From Paenibacillus andongensis (lineage in GTDB: Bacteria > Bacillota > Bacilli > Paenibacillales > NBRC-103111), in the NCBI RefSeq assembly GCF_025369935.1, contig NZ_CP104467.1, positions 1,805,001 to 1,869,000 on the forward strand: a stretch of DNA of 64,000 nucleotides, written 5' to 3'. A model generated the notes under the pieces. It searched no databases and was not told the DNA's origin. It saw only the letters and a list, made by a program, of their open reading frames with translations. Every line of letters begins with the position of its first letter. Position 1 is the stretch's first letter. Shown one piece after another: positions 8,129-15,669 of the stretch. A program made the translations under genes and the position numbers.

Positions 8129-9193
8129 TTAAACGGAATGGAGCATGTTGATAAATTGAACGCAGTACAGATCTGGGTTGAAATACGTTTGTACATGGTG
8201 AACTGCGGTAGATCGGATGTGCTCCCTAAGAGGAGCATTCCCCATCAGATCTATGGCCTCATGGACCGCATGGTCAATGTCACCGCGCGAATAGTATTTT
8301 CCGGTTTCATTGTGATAGATTGAGTTCGATACACCGTCTGAATTTGTAGTCAGGACGGGGCAGCGGCAGCTCATTGCTTCTAATATCGAATAGGGCTGCC
8401 CTTCCATGATGGAAGTCGAGCAGAGGAGGCCACCTGAGTCGCCGATAATGGAGAGAAAGTTTGCCATTTCCGTATGAGGCACATTGGAGAATAACTGCAG
8501 ATGTTTTTCGAGTTCCAACTGCTGCACGAGTTCGTGAAAAGCTTGCCTTTCCTCGGGCCGTGACAAGTTCGCGTCTTCGAACATCCACAGTTGAAAGGAA
8601 GCGTCATAGCCCCGGATTAAATGAGATCCAATGTGAAGAAATTCCCGCCAGTTTTTGTTCTCCTCAATACGTCCCATCCACGCCATCACTCGGTATGTCA
8701 GTTTAGGCCAAGCATGATAGTGGAACCGAGTGAAGTCAAAGCAGTTGTTAAACATAAATTTCGGAGTATGCGTGTACAACTCGTGAAACAAAGTGGCAAT
8801 ATGCGGTGTATTTGGGTTGATCAGACCGTTCGCGTAGGCGTGCACGTATTGCTGAGCGGTAAGCAGCTCTATTCGGGCTGTTTCTTTGGAGCCGAGACCT
8901 TGTATTTCCAGAAAAATTTTGCCGGTGTACCCAAGGCTGCGGAAGCGGAGTAGGGAAGGATAGTCGGTTGTCACGATCACAGCGCCATATTGTCCTTGAT
9001 CGAGGATCGTTTTGATTTCGAGATCGCTATTGCTGATGAATGTTGGTATATCGCTTGCGTTGTTTAAGCCTGAGCCCCATTGGTAATAAAGGCAATGACC
9101 GTTAATACCGTGTCGGCGCAGCGCGAGGCATCGTTGTCGGTTCAACGTATCCATGCCCCCGCTGGCAATGTAATACACGAATAAGACGTTCAT
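8129..9193 (-). CDS. family 4 glycosyltransferase
   Basis: 354 residues, GT-B fold, paralogous to the enzyme at 6242-7306: N-terminus MNVLFVYYIASGGMDTLNRQR, donor domain MGRIEENKNW and E-x7-E motif EGQPYSILE followed by CPVLTTNSDGV. The ribosome site AGGAGGGG precedes the ATG. Second gene of a two-gene operon after a small hypothetical protein (9207-9566), with 13 bases between them. The pairing of a GT4 with a small beta-rich protein is seen twice in this island, suggesting dedicated enzyme and substrate pairs (inference). Confidence 0.87.
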   Translation of the reverse strand: MNVLFVYYIASGGMDTLNRQRCLALRRHGINGHCLYYQWGSGLNNASDIPTFISNSDLEIKTILDQGQYGAVIVTTDYPSLLRFRSLGYTGKIFLEIQGLGSKETARIELLTAQQYVHAYANGLINPNTPHIATLFHELYTHTPKFMFNNCFDFTRFHYHAWPKLTYRVMAWMGRIEENKNWREFLHIGSHLIRGYDASFQLWMFEDANLSRPEERQAFHELVQQLELEKHLQLFSNVPHTEMANFLSIIGDSGGLLCSTSIMEGQPYSILEAMSCRCPVLTTNSDGVSNSIYHNETGKYYSRGDIDHAVHEAIDLMGNAPLREHIRSTAVHHVQTYFNPDLYCVQFINMLHSV

Positions 9194-9206
9194 CCGAAAA
9201 CCCCTC

Positions 9207-9566
9207 CTACTCTAGGATGGAGAAATGCTGCTGCGTGAAGATGGCGATGACGGATCCGCCTTGTTTGGCGAAAAGCGTGACGGCGGTTCTGCTGGCATCA
9301 TTAATATTCGAAACAAGTTGAAGGGAAAAAGGTCCGAAATTCGTAGGTACTTCGCTAACCGTTACCTTCGAGCCGATTCCTTTGGATGCAGCGGACATAT
9401 GATACAGCATCAGCGTATTTGCCCCACATTCACTTTCCCCTTGTATCAAAATGTCGAACTCTTCTTCTCCATGATTTTCTACCGTCAAATCGAAAGCTTG
9501 AATATAGCGTGAATCTGCAGCGGCACCCACATGCGATATAAATTGAAAAATGGAAATCGTCTTCAC
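9207..9566 (-). CDS. small hypothetical protein, putative surface component
   Basis: About 119 residues starting MKTISIFQFISH; contains TVENHGEEEFDILIQGE and ends in QQHFSILE. No signal peptide or membrane segment; predicted mostly beta strands by eye. Not recognised. The GTG at 9566 is the most upstream reasonable start, but GAAGGAAG almost touches it, so the start is uncertain by a few codons. Followed by a GT4 in the same operon and preceded by the shared promoter-like motif at 9586-9621. Confidence 0.58.
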   Translation of the reverse strand: MKTISIFQFISHVGAAADSRYIQAFDLTVENHGEEEFDILIQGESECGANTLMLYHMSAASKGIGSKVTVSEVPTNFGPFSLQLVSNINDASRTAVTLFAKQGGSVIAIFTQQHFSILE

Positions 9567-9585
9567 CTTCCTTCATTTTCTCTTC

Positions 9586-9621
9586 TATCTTACGTATCTC
9601 TACACTAATCGGTACAAGACA
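9586..9621 (-). promoter_or_regulatory. bipartite promoter-like motif, copy 2
   Basis: Minus strand: TGTCTTGTACC, 15 bases, ACGTAAGATA, ending about 20 bases before the start at 9566. The two boxes are identical to copy 3 and differ by two bases from copy 1. Confidence 0.65.
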
Positions 9622-9670
9622 GCTGTCTACTGCTCATAGAAAAGGAAGATGATAGCATAGATTCAAACAA

Positions 9671-9742
9671 GGATAAACGACTCCATCGTCCCACTGGGAC
9701 GAGCGCGTTTGTCAAGGTAGATGCGAAGCAAAGTATAAAACT
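9671..9742 (+). repeat. dispersed repeat, copy 1
   Basis: A stretch of about 70 bases beginning GGATAAACGACTCC, with an internal TCGTCC/GGACGA hairpin and the core GCGCGTTTGTCAAGGTAG, recurs inverted at 55182-55252 with few changes. Lies between a promoter and a terminator in a gene-free gap. Confidence 0.75.
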
Positions 9743-9765
9743 TATTCTTTCATTTCTACTGAAAA

Positions 9766-9786
9766 AGGCTGCCGAATCGGCAGCCT
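9766..9786. terminator. intrinsic terminator of the epimerase gene
   Basis: AGGCTGCCG and CGGCAGCCT form a 9-bp stem around AAT, with a T run on the minus strand. It shares its core with the terminator at 4530-4558. Confidence 0.8.
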
Positions 9787-9791
9787 CGATG

Positions 9792-10730
9792 TCATGTTTC
9801 CTTTACGTCTCTTATCGATTCGTTCATATAAGAGTGGTAAGTTTCTTCTAAACCTGCGCGAATCTCATACTTTGCCTGCCACCCCAGGCATTCGAGCCCT
9901 TTTTGATTGTTTAGATTGCTGTGTTTAATATCTCCTTCCCTAGCTAAGGAATGAATAATGGGTAGATCTGTCCCGTGAAATTGCGTCAGCAACCGTGCCA
10001 AATCATTGATGGATGTTCGATTCGCAGTGCTGACATGAATGATCTCCTGTTCCCCGCGTTTCATAGCAGCTACGTTTGCACGAACTACGTCTTTGACATA
10101 GACGAAATCGCGGGTTTGCTCACCATCGCCATGAATCGTCAGCGGTGCTCCTTGTTGAATACGTTCCATAAAGACGGCAACGACGCCGCCTTCTCCTTTA
10201 GGCGTTTGTCTGGGTCCGTATACATTTCCATAACGAAGAATGGTGTAGGGCAGTCCGTATAGCTGCTGGAACACACGGATGTAGGATTCAGCGGAATATT
10301 TCGAAATGCCGTAGTAGGAAATAGGAGACGTCGGGTCTGTTTCGACGATCTGCTCTTTCTGCAAGTTTCCGTATACGGCGGAAGTGGAAGCGAAGATGAA
10401 TTTGCTAACAGCTGCGTCACGGCATGCCTCAAGCAGATAGATCGTTCCCACTAGATTCACCATGGCATCGTACCCCGGATTTTGAATGGAACGCTGGACA
10501 TCTGCTTGAGCCGCAAGGTGGAAAACAACATCAGGTCGGATATCTACGATGAGGGGTTTTATTTGTTCGCTGCTGATGTCTGCCAAATGGAATATAGCTT
10601 GTGGATTTACATGTTTCTGCTTACCTGAAATCAGATTATCAATGATATGGACCTCAAATTGCTCCGCAAGGAGTTCTTCCACAAGGTGCGAGCCGATAAA
10701 GCCTGCACCTCCGGTAACGACAGCTTTCAT
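9792..10730 (-). CDS. NAD-dependent epimerase/dehydratase (sugar nucleotide)
   Basis: 312 residues, extended short-chain dehydrogenase fold. The dinucleotide loop is GGAGFIG at residues 7-13; the catalytic YxxxK is Y140-G-I-S-K144 with ASTSAVYG upstream; RYGNVYGPRQTP is the substrate loop typical of UDP-glucose 4-epimerase relatives. It most likely interconverts nucleotide sugars for the adjacent glycosyltransferases. Transcribed alone, with a terminator at 9766 and the shared promoter-like motif at 10763-10798. GalE-like, but the exact substrate cannot be fixed, so I give no symbol. Confidence 0.87.
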   Translation of the reverse strand: MKAVVTGGAGFIGSHLVEELLAEQFEVHIIDNLISGKQKHVNPQAIFHLADISSEQIKPLIVDIRPDVVFHLAAQADVQRSIQNPGYDAMVNLVGTIYLLEACRDAAVSKFIFASTSAVYGNLQKEQIVETDPTSPISYYGISKYSAESYIRVFQQLYGLPYTILRYGNVYGPRQTPKGEGGVVAVFMERIQQGAPLTIHGDGEQTRDFVYVKDVVRANVAAMKRGEQEIIHVSTANRTSINDLARLLTQFHGTDLPIIHSLAREGDIKHSNLNNQKGLECLGWQAKYEIRAGLEETYHSYMNESIRDVKET

Positions 10731-10762
10731 CCTGTTTTCCTCTCTTCTGCATGGATTTTCGT

Positions 10763-10798
10763 TATCTTACGTGGAGGAGGGGAAAGCGGTACAAGACA
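10763..10798 (-). promoter_or_regulatory. bipartite promoter-like motif, copy 3
   Basis: Minus strand: TGTCTTGTACC, 15 bases (unrelated in sequence to the other copies), ACGTAAGATA, about 33 bases before the epimerase start. Confidence 0.65.
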
Positions 10799-10943
10799 AA
10801 TATCCAGACCCCTATTTAATGTACAGGATAGGCTGTACAAATGCCTGTTTTCTACTTGGACGGCTTCTGCCCTGTCCCCTTTCTGTTGCAATCATAGAAT
10901 ATATAAAGCAGGTATTCCGCCATGGACAGGAGTTGAGAACGAA

Positions 10944-11738
10944 TTGAGTAATCAGCGTATTCAGCGGAAACGGAAGCAGCCAAACTCCTCCGTCACCTTG
11001 CATCAGCATCAGCCAAAAGTATCGGTCATCATTCCGGTTTGCAACGAAGCTCGTACCTTGGCCAAAGTCATTCGGGAAGCTTTCCGCGTGCATCCTCAAA
11101 CCGAAGTCATTGTCGTTGATAATGGCTCTACGGATGGTAGTAAACGTGTAGCGACGGGATTAGGGGCTAGGGTTATCTCGTTTAGTCAACGGCTAGGACA
11201 TGATGTTGGGAGAAGTATAGGTGCGATGCAAGCTAAAGGGGATATCCTATTATTCCTTGATGCGGATTTTGTTGTATCTGCCAAGGAAACAATCCCACTG
11301 ATCCGAGCTGTGCAGCAAGGTGTTGATGTAGCATTAAATAAATATAATGGAATCGTAACGAAAGCGAGTGTTCATAGGGTTGTTTTAGCCAAACACGCAC
11401 TTAATGCGATATTAGGCCGGCCAGACTTACACGGCGCCTCTATGACGACGATCCCACACGCAATTAGTCGCAAAGCGCTTAACATTATTGGAGTTGAGAA
11501 TTTAGCGGTTCCACCTTTGGCCCAAGCCATAGCTGTACAACGCGGACTTCATATAAAGGCAGCGCAGCTTATCCAAGTCGGGCTCAGAAATCGCATCCGA
11601 AGAAGGGCAAAAGATGTGGACCCCGTAGGTGATCTCATTATCGGCGATCATTTGGAAGCCATTGGTTGGCTGATCCAAGCCTCTAATGAAAGAGCGAATA
11701 TGGATGACCAATTGCGTGTTAGAGAAATGATGAGGTGA
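10944..11738 (+). CDS. family 2 glycosyltransferase
   Basis: About 264 residues. VSVIIPVCNEARTL, EVIVVDNGSTDGS and LFLDADFVV give the GT2 donor site with its DxD. The TTG at 10944 is taken as start, with AGGAG at 10928-10932; the open frame extends upstream to 10647, but that part is antisense to the epimerase and lacks a ribosome site. A block reading LGHDVGRSIGA is shared with the next gene, so the two are tandem paralogues. First gene of the second rightward cluster. Confidence 0.82.
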   Translation: MSNQRIQRKRKQPNSSVTLHQHQPKVSVIIPVCNEARTLAKVIREAFRVHPQTEVIVVDNGSTDGSKRVATGLGARVISFSQRLGHDVGRSIGAMQAKGDILLFLDADFVVSAKETIPLIRAVQQGVDVALNKYNGIVTKASVHRVVLAKHALNAILGRPDLHGASMTTIPHAISRKALNIIGVENLAVPPLAQAIAVQRGLHIKAAQLIQVGLRNRIRRRAKDVDPVGDLIIGDHLEAIGWLIQASNERANMDDQLRVREMMR

Positions 11739-11742
11739 TCAC

Positions 11743-12840
11743 ATGAAGCTGAGCATCAAGAAACCAAAGCCTCGACCTACATCCGCAGTAATGAATAAAA
11801 AGCGAACCCGGTTTAAGAGATCTTCGCTTCGTTCTCGTTCGAAGCGTACCCTTTCCCTAACAAGAACCGAGCTATACTGGAGAAATTGGGGGAAACGAGC
11901 CGGACAACAAGATGCACTCGCGCACGATATTACAAAGGAGCCTTACCAAAAGAAAGCACTCAATAACCTATGGGTGGAGCGGGCTAATTCCCAGTTACTT
12001 ACTGCCAACGGACAAAGCTATGAAGCAGCGTCAAAAGGGTATGTGAAAGGTTACTTTAAAGCGGCTAAATTGCAAGTCCCCGATTGGATGCTGATCCCAA
12101 CAGCGCGTTCCGTTTGCGCGATTGTGAGCGTGATGAATGAGGAGCGTACAATCGTGAAGGTCATAAAGCAGCTAAATCGATTGCCATTGGATGAGATCAT
12201 CATTATCGTGAATGGATCGAGTGATCGCACTTTAGAGAAAGTAAGAGCGCACTCGCATGCTCTTATCGTTCATTACCCAGATCCATTGGGCCATGATGTC
12301 GGGAGGTCGATTGGCGCTAAACTGTCTCATTCGGATATTTTGCTCTTTTTGGATGGAGATTTTGTCGTGCAGGCCGAGAAACTTATTCCTTTCATCTATG
12401 ATGTTGAACGTGGTTCAGATCTTGTGCTAAACAACATAACACCGTATTTACCTCTTTTTTCACGCTGGGATTCCGTAACTGTGATGAAGAGGTTTCTTAA
12501 TACAACATTGAAAAGACCGGAACTGAATGCGAACTCGCTTACAGCAGTTCCTCATGCTCTATCGAGGAATGCACTGGAACGCATCGGATGTTCCGAGTTA
12601 ATGGTTCCACCCAAAGCACAGGTAAACGCGATTCTGGCGGGATTACGGATTACTGCGCCAACAAGTGTTAACGTCGTATCTGAGAACAAAATCCGAAGTC
12701 ACAATAGAGGGAAGAACAACACCGTTGCCCGCTTGATTATTGGAGATCATGTGGAGGCGCTGCAGCTTGCGATGCAGTTGAAAGGCGAGCGAATTGTGTT
12801 TCCGGATATCATAAGAAAAAGGGAATTTCTAAAGAGGTGA
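11743..12840 (+). CDS. family 2 glycosyltransferase with basic N-terminal extension
   Basis: 365 residues. The first 45 are strongly basic (KKPKPRP, KKRTRFKRSSLRSRSKR), then about 65 residues without known motif, then a GT2 domain with CAIVSVMNEERT, EIIIIVNGSSD, LGHDVGRSIGA and LFLDGDFVV. The basic arm could bind an acidic polymer or membrane surface. The ATG follows GAGGTGATC and starts 4 bases after the previous stop. Paralogue of the previous gene in its catalytic half. Acceptor unknown. Confidence 0.8.
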   Translation: MKLSIKKPKPRPTSAVMNKKRTRFKRSSLRSRSKRTLSLTRTELYWRNWGKRAGQQDALAHDITKEPYQKKALNNLWVERANSQLLTANGQSYEAASKGYVKGYFKAAKLQVPDWMLIPTARSVCAIVSVMNEERTIVKVIKQLNRLPLDEIIIIVNGSSDRTLEKVRAHSHALIVHYPDPLGHDVGRSIGAKLSHSDILLFLDGDFVVQAEKLIPFIYDVERGSDLVLNNITPYLPLFSRWDSVTVMKRFLNTTLKRPELNANSLTAVPHALSRNALERIGCSELMVPPKAQVNAILAGLRITAPTSVNVVSENKIRSHNRGKNNTVARLIIGDHVEALQLAMQLKGERIVFPDIIRKREFLKR

Positions 12841-12846
12841 AGGAGC

Positions 12847-13575
12847 ATGCAGGTAACCAGTATCGTGATTCCAACTTATAATGGTCTTCCTTTACTGAAA
12901 GAGTGTGTAGCATCAATTCGAAGACATACTTCAGTTCCATTTGAAATTATCGTAGTTGATAATGGATCACAGGATGGAACCCTGGAATACTGCTATAGAG
13001 AGCGATTGAAGCTGGTTTCAATTCCAGTTAATCGCGGCTTCCCTGCTGCTTGTAATTATGGTCTTCACATAGCGACTGGAAATGCCTTGATGCTGCTCAA
13101 TAACGATACCATCGTGACCCCGAATTGGTTGGATAATCTGCTGCGCTGTTTGTACAGTAGTGAGGACATAGGCATGGTAGGTCCTGTGACGAATTATGCG
13201 AGCGGTAAACAGCAGATTCAGGAACCATTTACGAACATAGACGATATGGTTGCGAAATATAACAACGTGAATACTTCTTTATGGCAGGAAACAGAACGCT
13301 TGGTCGGGATCTGCTTACTTTTCAAAAGGGAAATGTTAGATAAAGTTGGCTTTATGGACGAAAGATTTTCCCCAGGGCACTTCGAAGACGATGATTTATG
13401 TTATCGGGCTCGCCTTGCAGGATATCGCTTGCTCATCACAGGGGATTGCTTCATCTTCCATCACGGCAGTGTGAGCTTTAACAAAAAGAGTCAAGAGGAT
13501 GTGCAAGGGCTGCTGCAGATAAATCGCCAGAAGTTTATAGATAAATGGGGCGTTGATCCGCACAACTTCATTTAA
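12847..13575 (+). CDS. family 2 glycosyltransferase (rhamnosyltransferase-like)
   Basis: 242 residues, a complete GT2 domain: SIVIPTYNGLPLLKECV, EIIVVDNGSQDGT, NRGFPAACNYG, LLNNDTIVTPNWL and HFEDDDLCYRARLAGY. The GFPAACN and EDDDL pattern is typical of rhamnosyl- and related transferases acting on surface glycans. Ribosome site GGTGAAGGAG precedes the ATG, 6 bases after the upstream stop. Third glycosyltransferase in this cluster. Confidence 0.87.
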   Translation: MQVTSIVIPTYNGLPLLKECVASIRRHTSVPFEIIVVDNGSQDGTLEYCYRERLKLVSIPVNRGFPAACNYGLHIATGNALMLLNNDTIVTPNWLDNLLRCLYSSEDIGMVGPVTNYASGKQQIQEPFTNIDDMVAKYNNVNTSLWQETERLVGICLLFKREMLDKVGFMDERFSPGHFEDDDLCYRARLAGYRLLITGDCFIFHHGSVSFNKKSQEDVQGLLQINRQKFIDKWGVDPHNFI

Positions 13576-13659
13576 GGCATGGAGTGAGTCTTCTGAAGTC
13601 ACCGTTCTCTGCATTGCTGCATAACTTAGAGTGAAAAAGTGGAAATGGAGGCGAAGGGA

Positions 13660-13950
13660 TTGGAACAGCGTGTGACAACAATTATTTCCCACATTGCAGC
13701 CTCTCATCGTGAGATGTCTAGAATCTTGGAGACGCACCGAAGTGTTTCGTCGCAAATGGCTGCAATTGCGGGCGACATACCTGACTCGCACCCTCATTTC
13801 GATGGCGTAGGCATGCTGCAGGAACAAGCATTACAACTAACCAAGAATATAACGGCTTATTTAAATAGCCTAGCTAATTTGGAAGAGGCAATCGCACAGC
13901 AAACGGAAATTGTCATGAAAGAAATGAAAGACCCTGAAGATGAAGAATAG
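13660..13950 (+). CDS. small helical protein 1 of a tandem trio
   Basis: About 96 residues starting EQRVTTIISHIAASHREMSRILET; helical throughout, with no signal peptide or membrane span, and an acidic C-terminus. The TTG at 13660 is chosen because GGAGGCGAAGGGA lies just upstream and the resulting N-terminus lines up with the two following genes; an in-frame GTG/ATG pair at 13639/13645 would give seven more residues or fewer. Family not recognised. Position at the end of a glycosyltransferase cluster suggests a structural or scaffolding role, but nothing in the sequence proves it. Confidence 0.6.
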   Translation: MEQRVTTIISHIAASHREMSRILETHRSVSSQMAAIAGDIPDSHPHFDGVGMLQEQALQLTKNITAYLNSLANLEEAIAQQTEIVMKEMKDPEDEE

Positions 13951-13960
13951 AGGGATAGCC

Positions 13961-14308
13961 TTGAATAGAAATGAACTGTATTTGCATATGTTGGATGCTA
14001 CTGCAAAGCTGCAGCATGAAATAGCTTTGATGTTGGAAGCTAGAGTGGTTGAAGCGGAGAAATCGCGCAACTGGATTTGCAATCATATTAACTCAAGGAA
14101 TTTAGAGGGGCATGAACATCAGATGAAACAATCTGGAGAGATTCATGAGTATGTCATTGAGCTCATCGATGGCTTAACGAAGATGGAGAATTCCTTAAAC
14201 CGACATATGCAGGCTCTTCTTGGACAAAATGAATCGGGATCAGGAGCGGGGGCAGACGGTTCGAACGGAGTGGGTAACTTATTCTCGTTTGGTGAGGATG
14301 ATAAGTAA
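13961..14308 (+). CDS. small helical protein 2 of a tandem trio
   Basis: About 115 residues: NRNELYLHMLDATAKLQHEIALMLEARV, then a long helical stretch, then a Gly/Ser-rich tail (GSGAGADGSNGVGNLFSFG). The TTG at 13961 follows AGAGGGAT and makes the N-terminus match the next gene (NRERIELHMLTSLARSQR). An ATG at 13940 overlapping the previous stop is the alternative. The flexible glycine-rich tail is unlike the basic tail of protein 3. Function unknown. Confidence 0.6.
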   Translation: MNRNELYLHMLDATAKLQHEIALMLEARVVEAEKSRNWICNHINSRNLEGHEHQMKQSGEIHEYVIELIDGLTKMENSLNRHMQALLGQNESGSGAGADGSNGVGNLFSFGEDDK

Positions 14309-14592
14309 TGAGAGCATCGAATCGTGAAAGAATTGAATTGCATATGCTAACCTCGCTGGCTAGAAGCCAGCGAGCCTTATGCCGAATCATAGAGACGATC
14401 GCGGATCAAGCAGCATTATCAGATCAGCTTGCTGTCCATTTGGCTGAGAATCTCAAGACGATAAGTGAATACCAACGTTCGATGATTCAGAAAATAACGA
14501 AGCAACGTCCGCGTTGCCGCCGGTTTGGAACGCCCGGCAAGCCATGGATTAGCAGAAATGTCGCTCGAGGATCATCCCCAACGCAAGATTAA
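14308..14592 (+). CDS. small helical protein 3 of a tandem trio
   Basis: 94 residues; the ATG overlaps the previous stop (TAATG), so translation is probably coupled. The first 60 residues repeat the pattern of proteins 1 and 2 (NRERIELHMLTSLARSQRALCRIIETIADQ). The last 30 are basic and proline/glycine-rich (KQRPRCRRFGTPGKPW). The 3' end overlaps the converging fabH gene by about 21 bases. Function unknown; basic and acidic tails across the trio could mediate assembly (inference). Confidence 0.55.
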   Translation: MRASNRERIELHMLTSLARSQRALCRIIETIADQAALSDQLAVHLAENLKTISEYQRSMIQKITKQRPRCRRFGTPGKPWISRNVARGSSPTQD

Positions 14593-15561
14593 TCCCGCGT
14601 GAGTAAGACCCCCGCCAAAACCAAAAAGCAGCAGCGTATCGCCGGTCGAGACCTTACCCTCTTGTATGCCCAAATCCAGAGCAAGAGGAATGGAAGCCGC
14701 GGAAGTATTGCCATAGTATTCAAGGCTGTACAGCGCTTTTTCGAACGGAATACCGCTCTTGTCACAGATGGACTCAATAATCCGAAGGTTAGCGCTATGA
14801 GGAATGAACCAATCAATTGCCGTATGAGGTAACCGGCTTTTTGCGAGCAGTTTTTCGATCCCTTGCGGGACAGTCGTCACGGCATATTTATACACCTCGC
14901 GGCCATTCTGGACGAGCTTGCCTTCACCCGTTAATGGCGTTCCGTTCAATTCAGAGGCAAGGCCGGTTCGGTATACATGCTTGCCGCCTGTACCGTCCGA
15001 TCCCAGATGATGAGCTAAGAAAGCAGGATGCTCTTCCTCTCTTTCAACCATCACGGCTCCGGCGCCATCACCGAAAAGAATACAGGTGGAACGGTCCGTG
15101 TAGTCCGTGATTTTGGATACGGAGTCCCCGCCGACGACGAGAACCTTGCGGTGTACCCCAGCAGCAACTAGTCCGCTTGCTGTATGCAAGGCATAAACAA
15201 ATCCGGAACAGGTGGCATTAAGGTCATAGGCGCCAGTTGCAGGGATGCCGAAATGAGCTTGAATCTGGCAAGCGACTGGGGTGGAAGGCAGATCCGGTGT
15301 ATGGGTAGCGACAATGATTAAATCAACATCGCTTAGTGCTGTCGGGTATCTGGAGAGCATATTTTGTACGGCGGCTATACATAAATGACTTGTGAATTCA
15401 TTCGCTGCGGCAATTCTACGTTCCCGAATCCCTGTGCGTTGAACGATCCATTCATCATTCGTATCGACCATTCCCTGAAGATCCGCGTTGCTTAGTATGC
15501 GATCGGGCACGTAGCTGCCGATTGCTGTGATTCGGGCTTGCAATGAGGGAGAGATGGACAT
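14572..15561 (-). CDS. fabH: beta-ketoacyl-ACP synthase III
   Basis: Condenses acyl-CoA with malonyl-ACP to start fatty acid synthesis; in branched-chain Firmicutes it selects the primer. 329 residues, normal length. The catalytic triad is visible: C118 in LNATCSGF, H255 in WFIPHSANLR and N285 in YYGNTSAAS. The ATG follows AAAGGAG with a 10-base gap. Monocistronic, with a perfect FapR operator at 15590-15606 just downstream of a TATAAT box, so repression by FapR and release by malonyl-CoA can be expected as in Bacillus. Without the rest of the fatty acid genes nearby it may be a second fabH copy. Confidence 0.95.
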   Translation of the reverse strand: MSISPSLQARITAIGSYVPDRILSNADLQGMVDTNDEWIVQRTGIRERRIAAANEFTSHLCIAAVQNMLSRYPTALSDVDLIIVATHTPDLPSTPVACQIQAHFGIPATGAYDLNATCSGFVYALHTASGLVAAGVHRKVLVVGGDSVSKITDYTDRSTCILFGDGAGAVMVEREEEHPAFLAHHLGSDGTGGKHVYRTGLASELNGTPLTGEGKLVQNGREVYKYAVTTVPQGIEKLLAKSRLPHTAIDWFIPHSANLRIIESICDKSGIPFEKALYSLEYYGNTSAASIPLALDLGIQEGKVSTGDTLLLFGFGGGLTHAGLILRWG

Positions 15562-15589
15562 CGATGATTCACTCCTTTGGTATCTGATA

Positions 15590-15606
15590 TTAGTACTAGG
15601 TACTAA
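15590..15606 (-). promoter_or_regulatory. FapR operator in front of fabH
   Basis: Minus strand TTAGTACCTAGTACTAA, the exact 17-bp inverted-repeat consensus of FapR. It starts 5 bases downstream of the -10 TATAAT, so bound FapR would cover the transcription start. Confidence 0.92.
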
Positions 15607-15611
15607 ATATA

Positions 15612-15617
15612 ATTATA
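15612..15617 (-). promoter_or_regulatory. -10 box of fabH promoter
   Basis: Minus strand TATAAT. The best -35 candidate (TTGACT) is 22 bases upstream, too far for a normal spacer, so the promoter may be weak or use another -35. Confidence 0.55.
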
Positions 15618-15669
15618 CTTTATCGGATACGTAGGGGAAAGTCAATGGATGAATCTACAACACTTGCGT

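Noticed and set aside
10820..10840. TGTACA dyad as a further promoter motif copy for the rightward glycan cluster
   Set aside because: It lacks the right-hand ACGTAAGATA box at the 15-base distance.
10647..10943. Upstream extension of the glycosyltransferase frame
   Set aside because: It is antisense to the epimerase start and promoter and has no ribosome site; the conserved GT2 sequence begins after the TTG at 10944.
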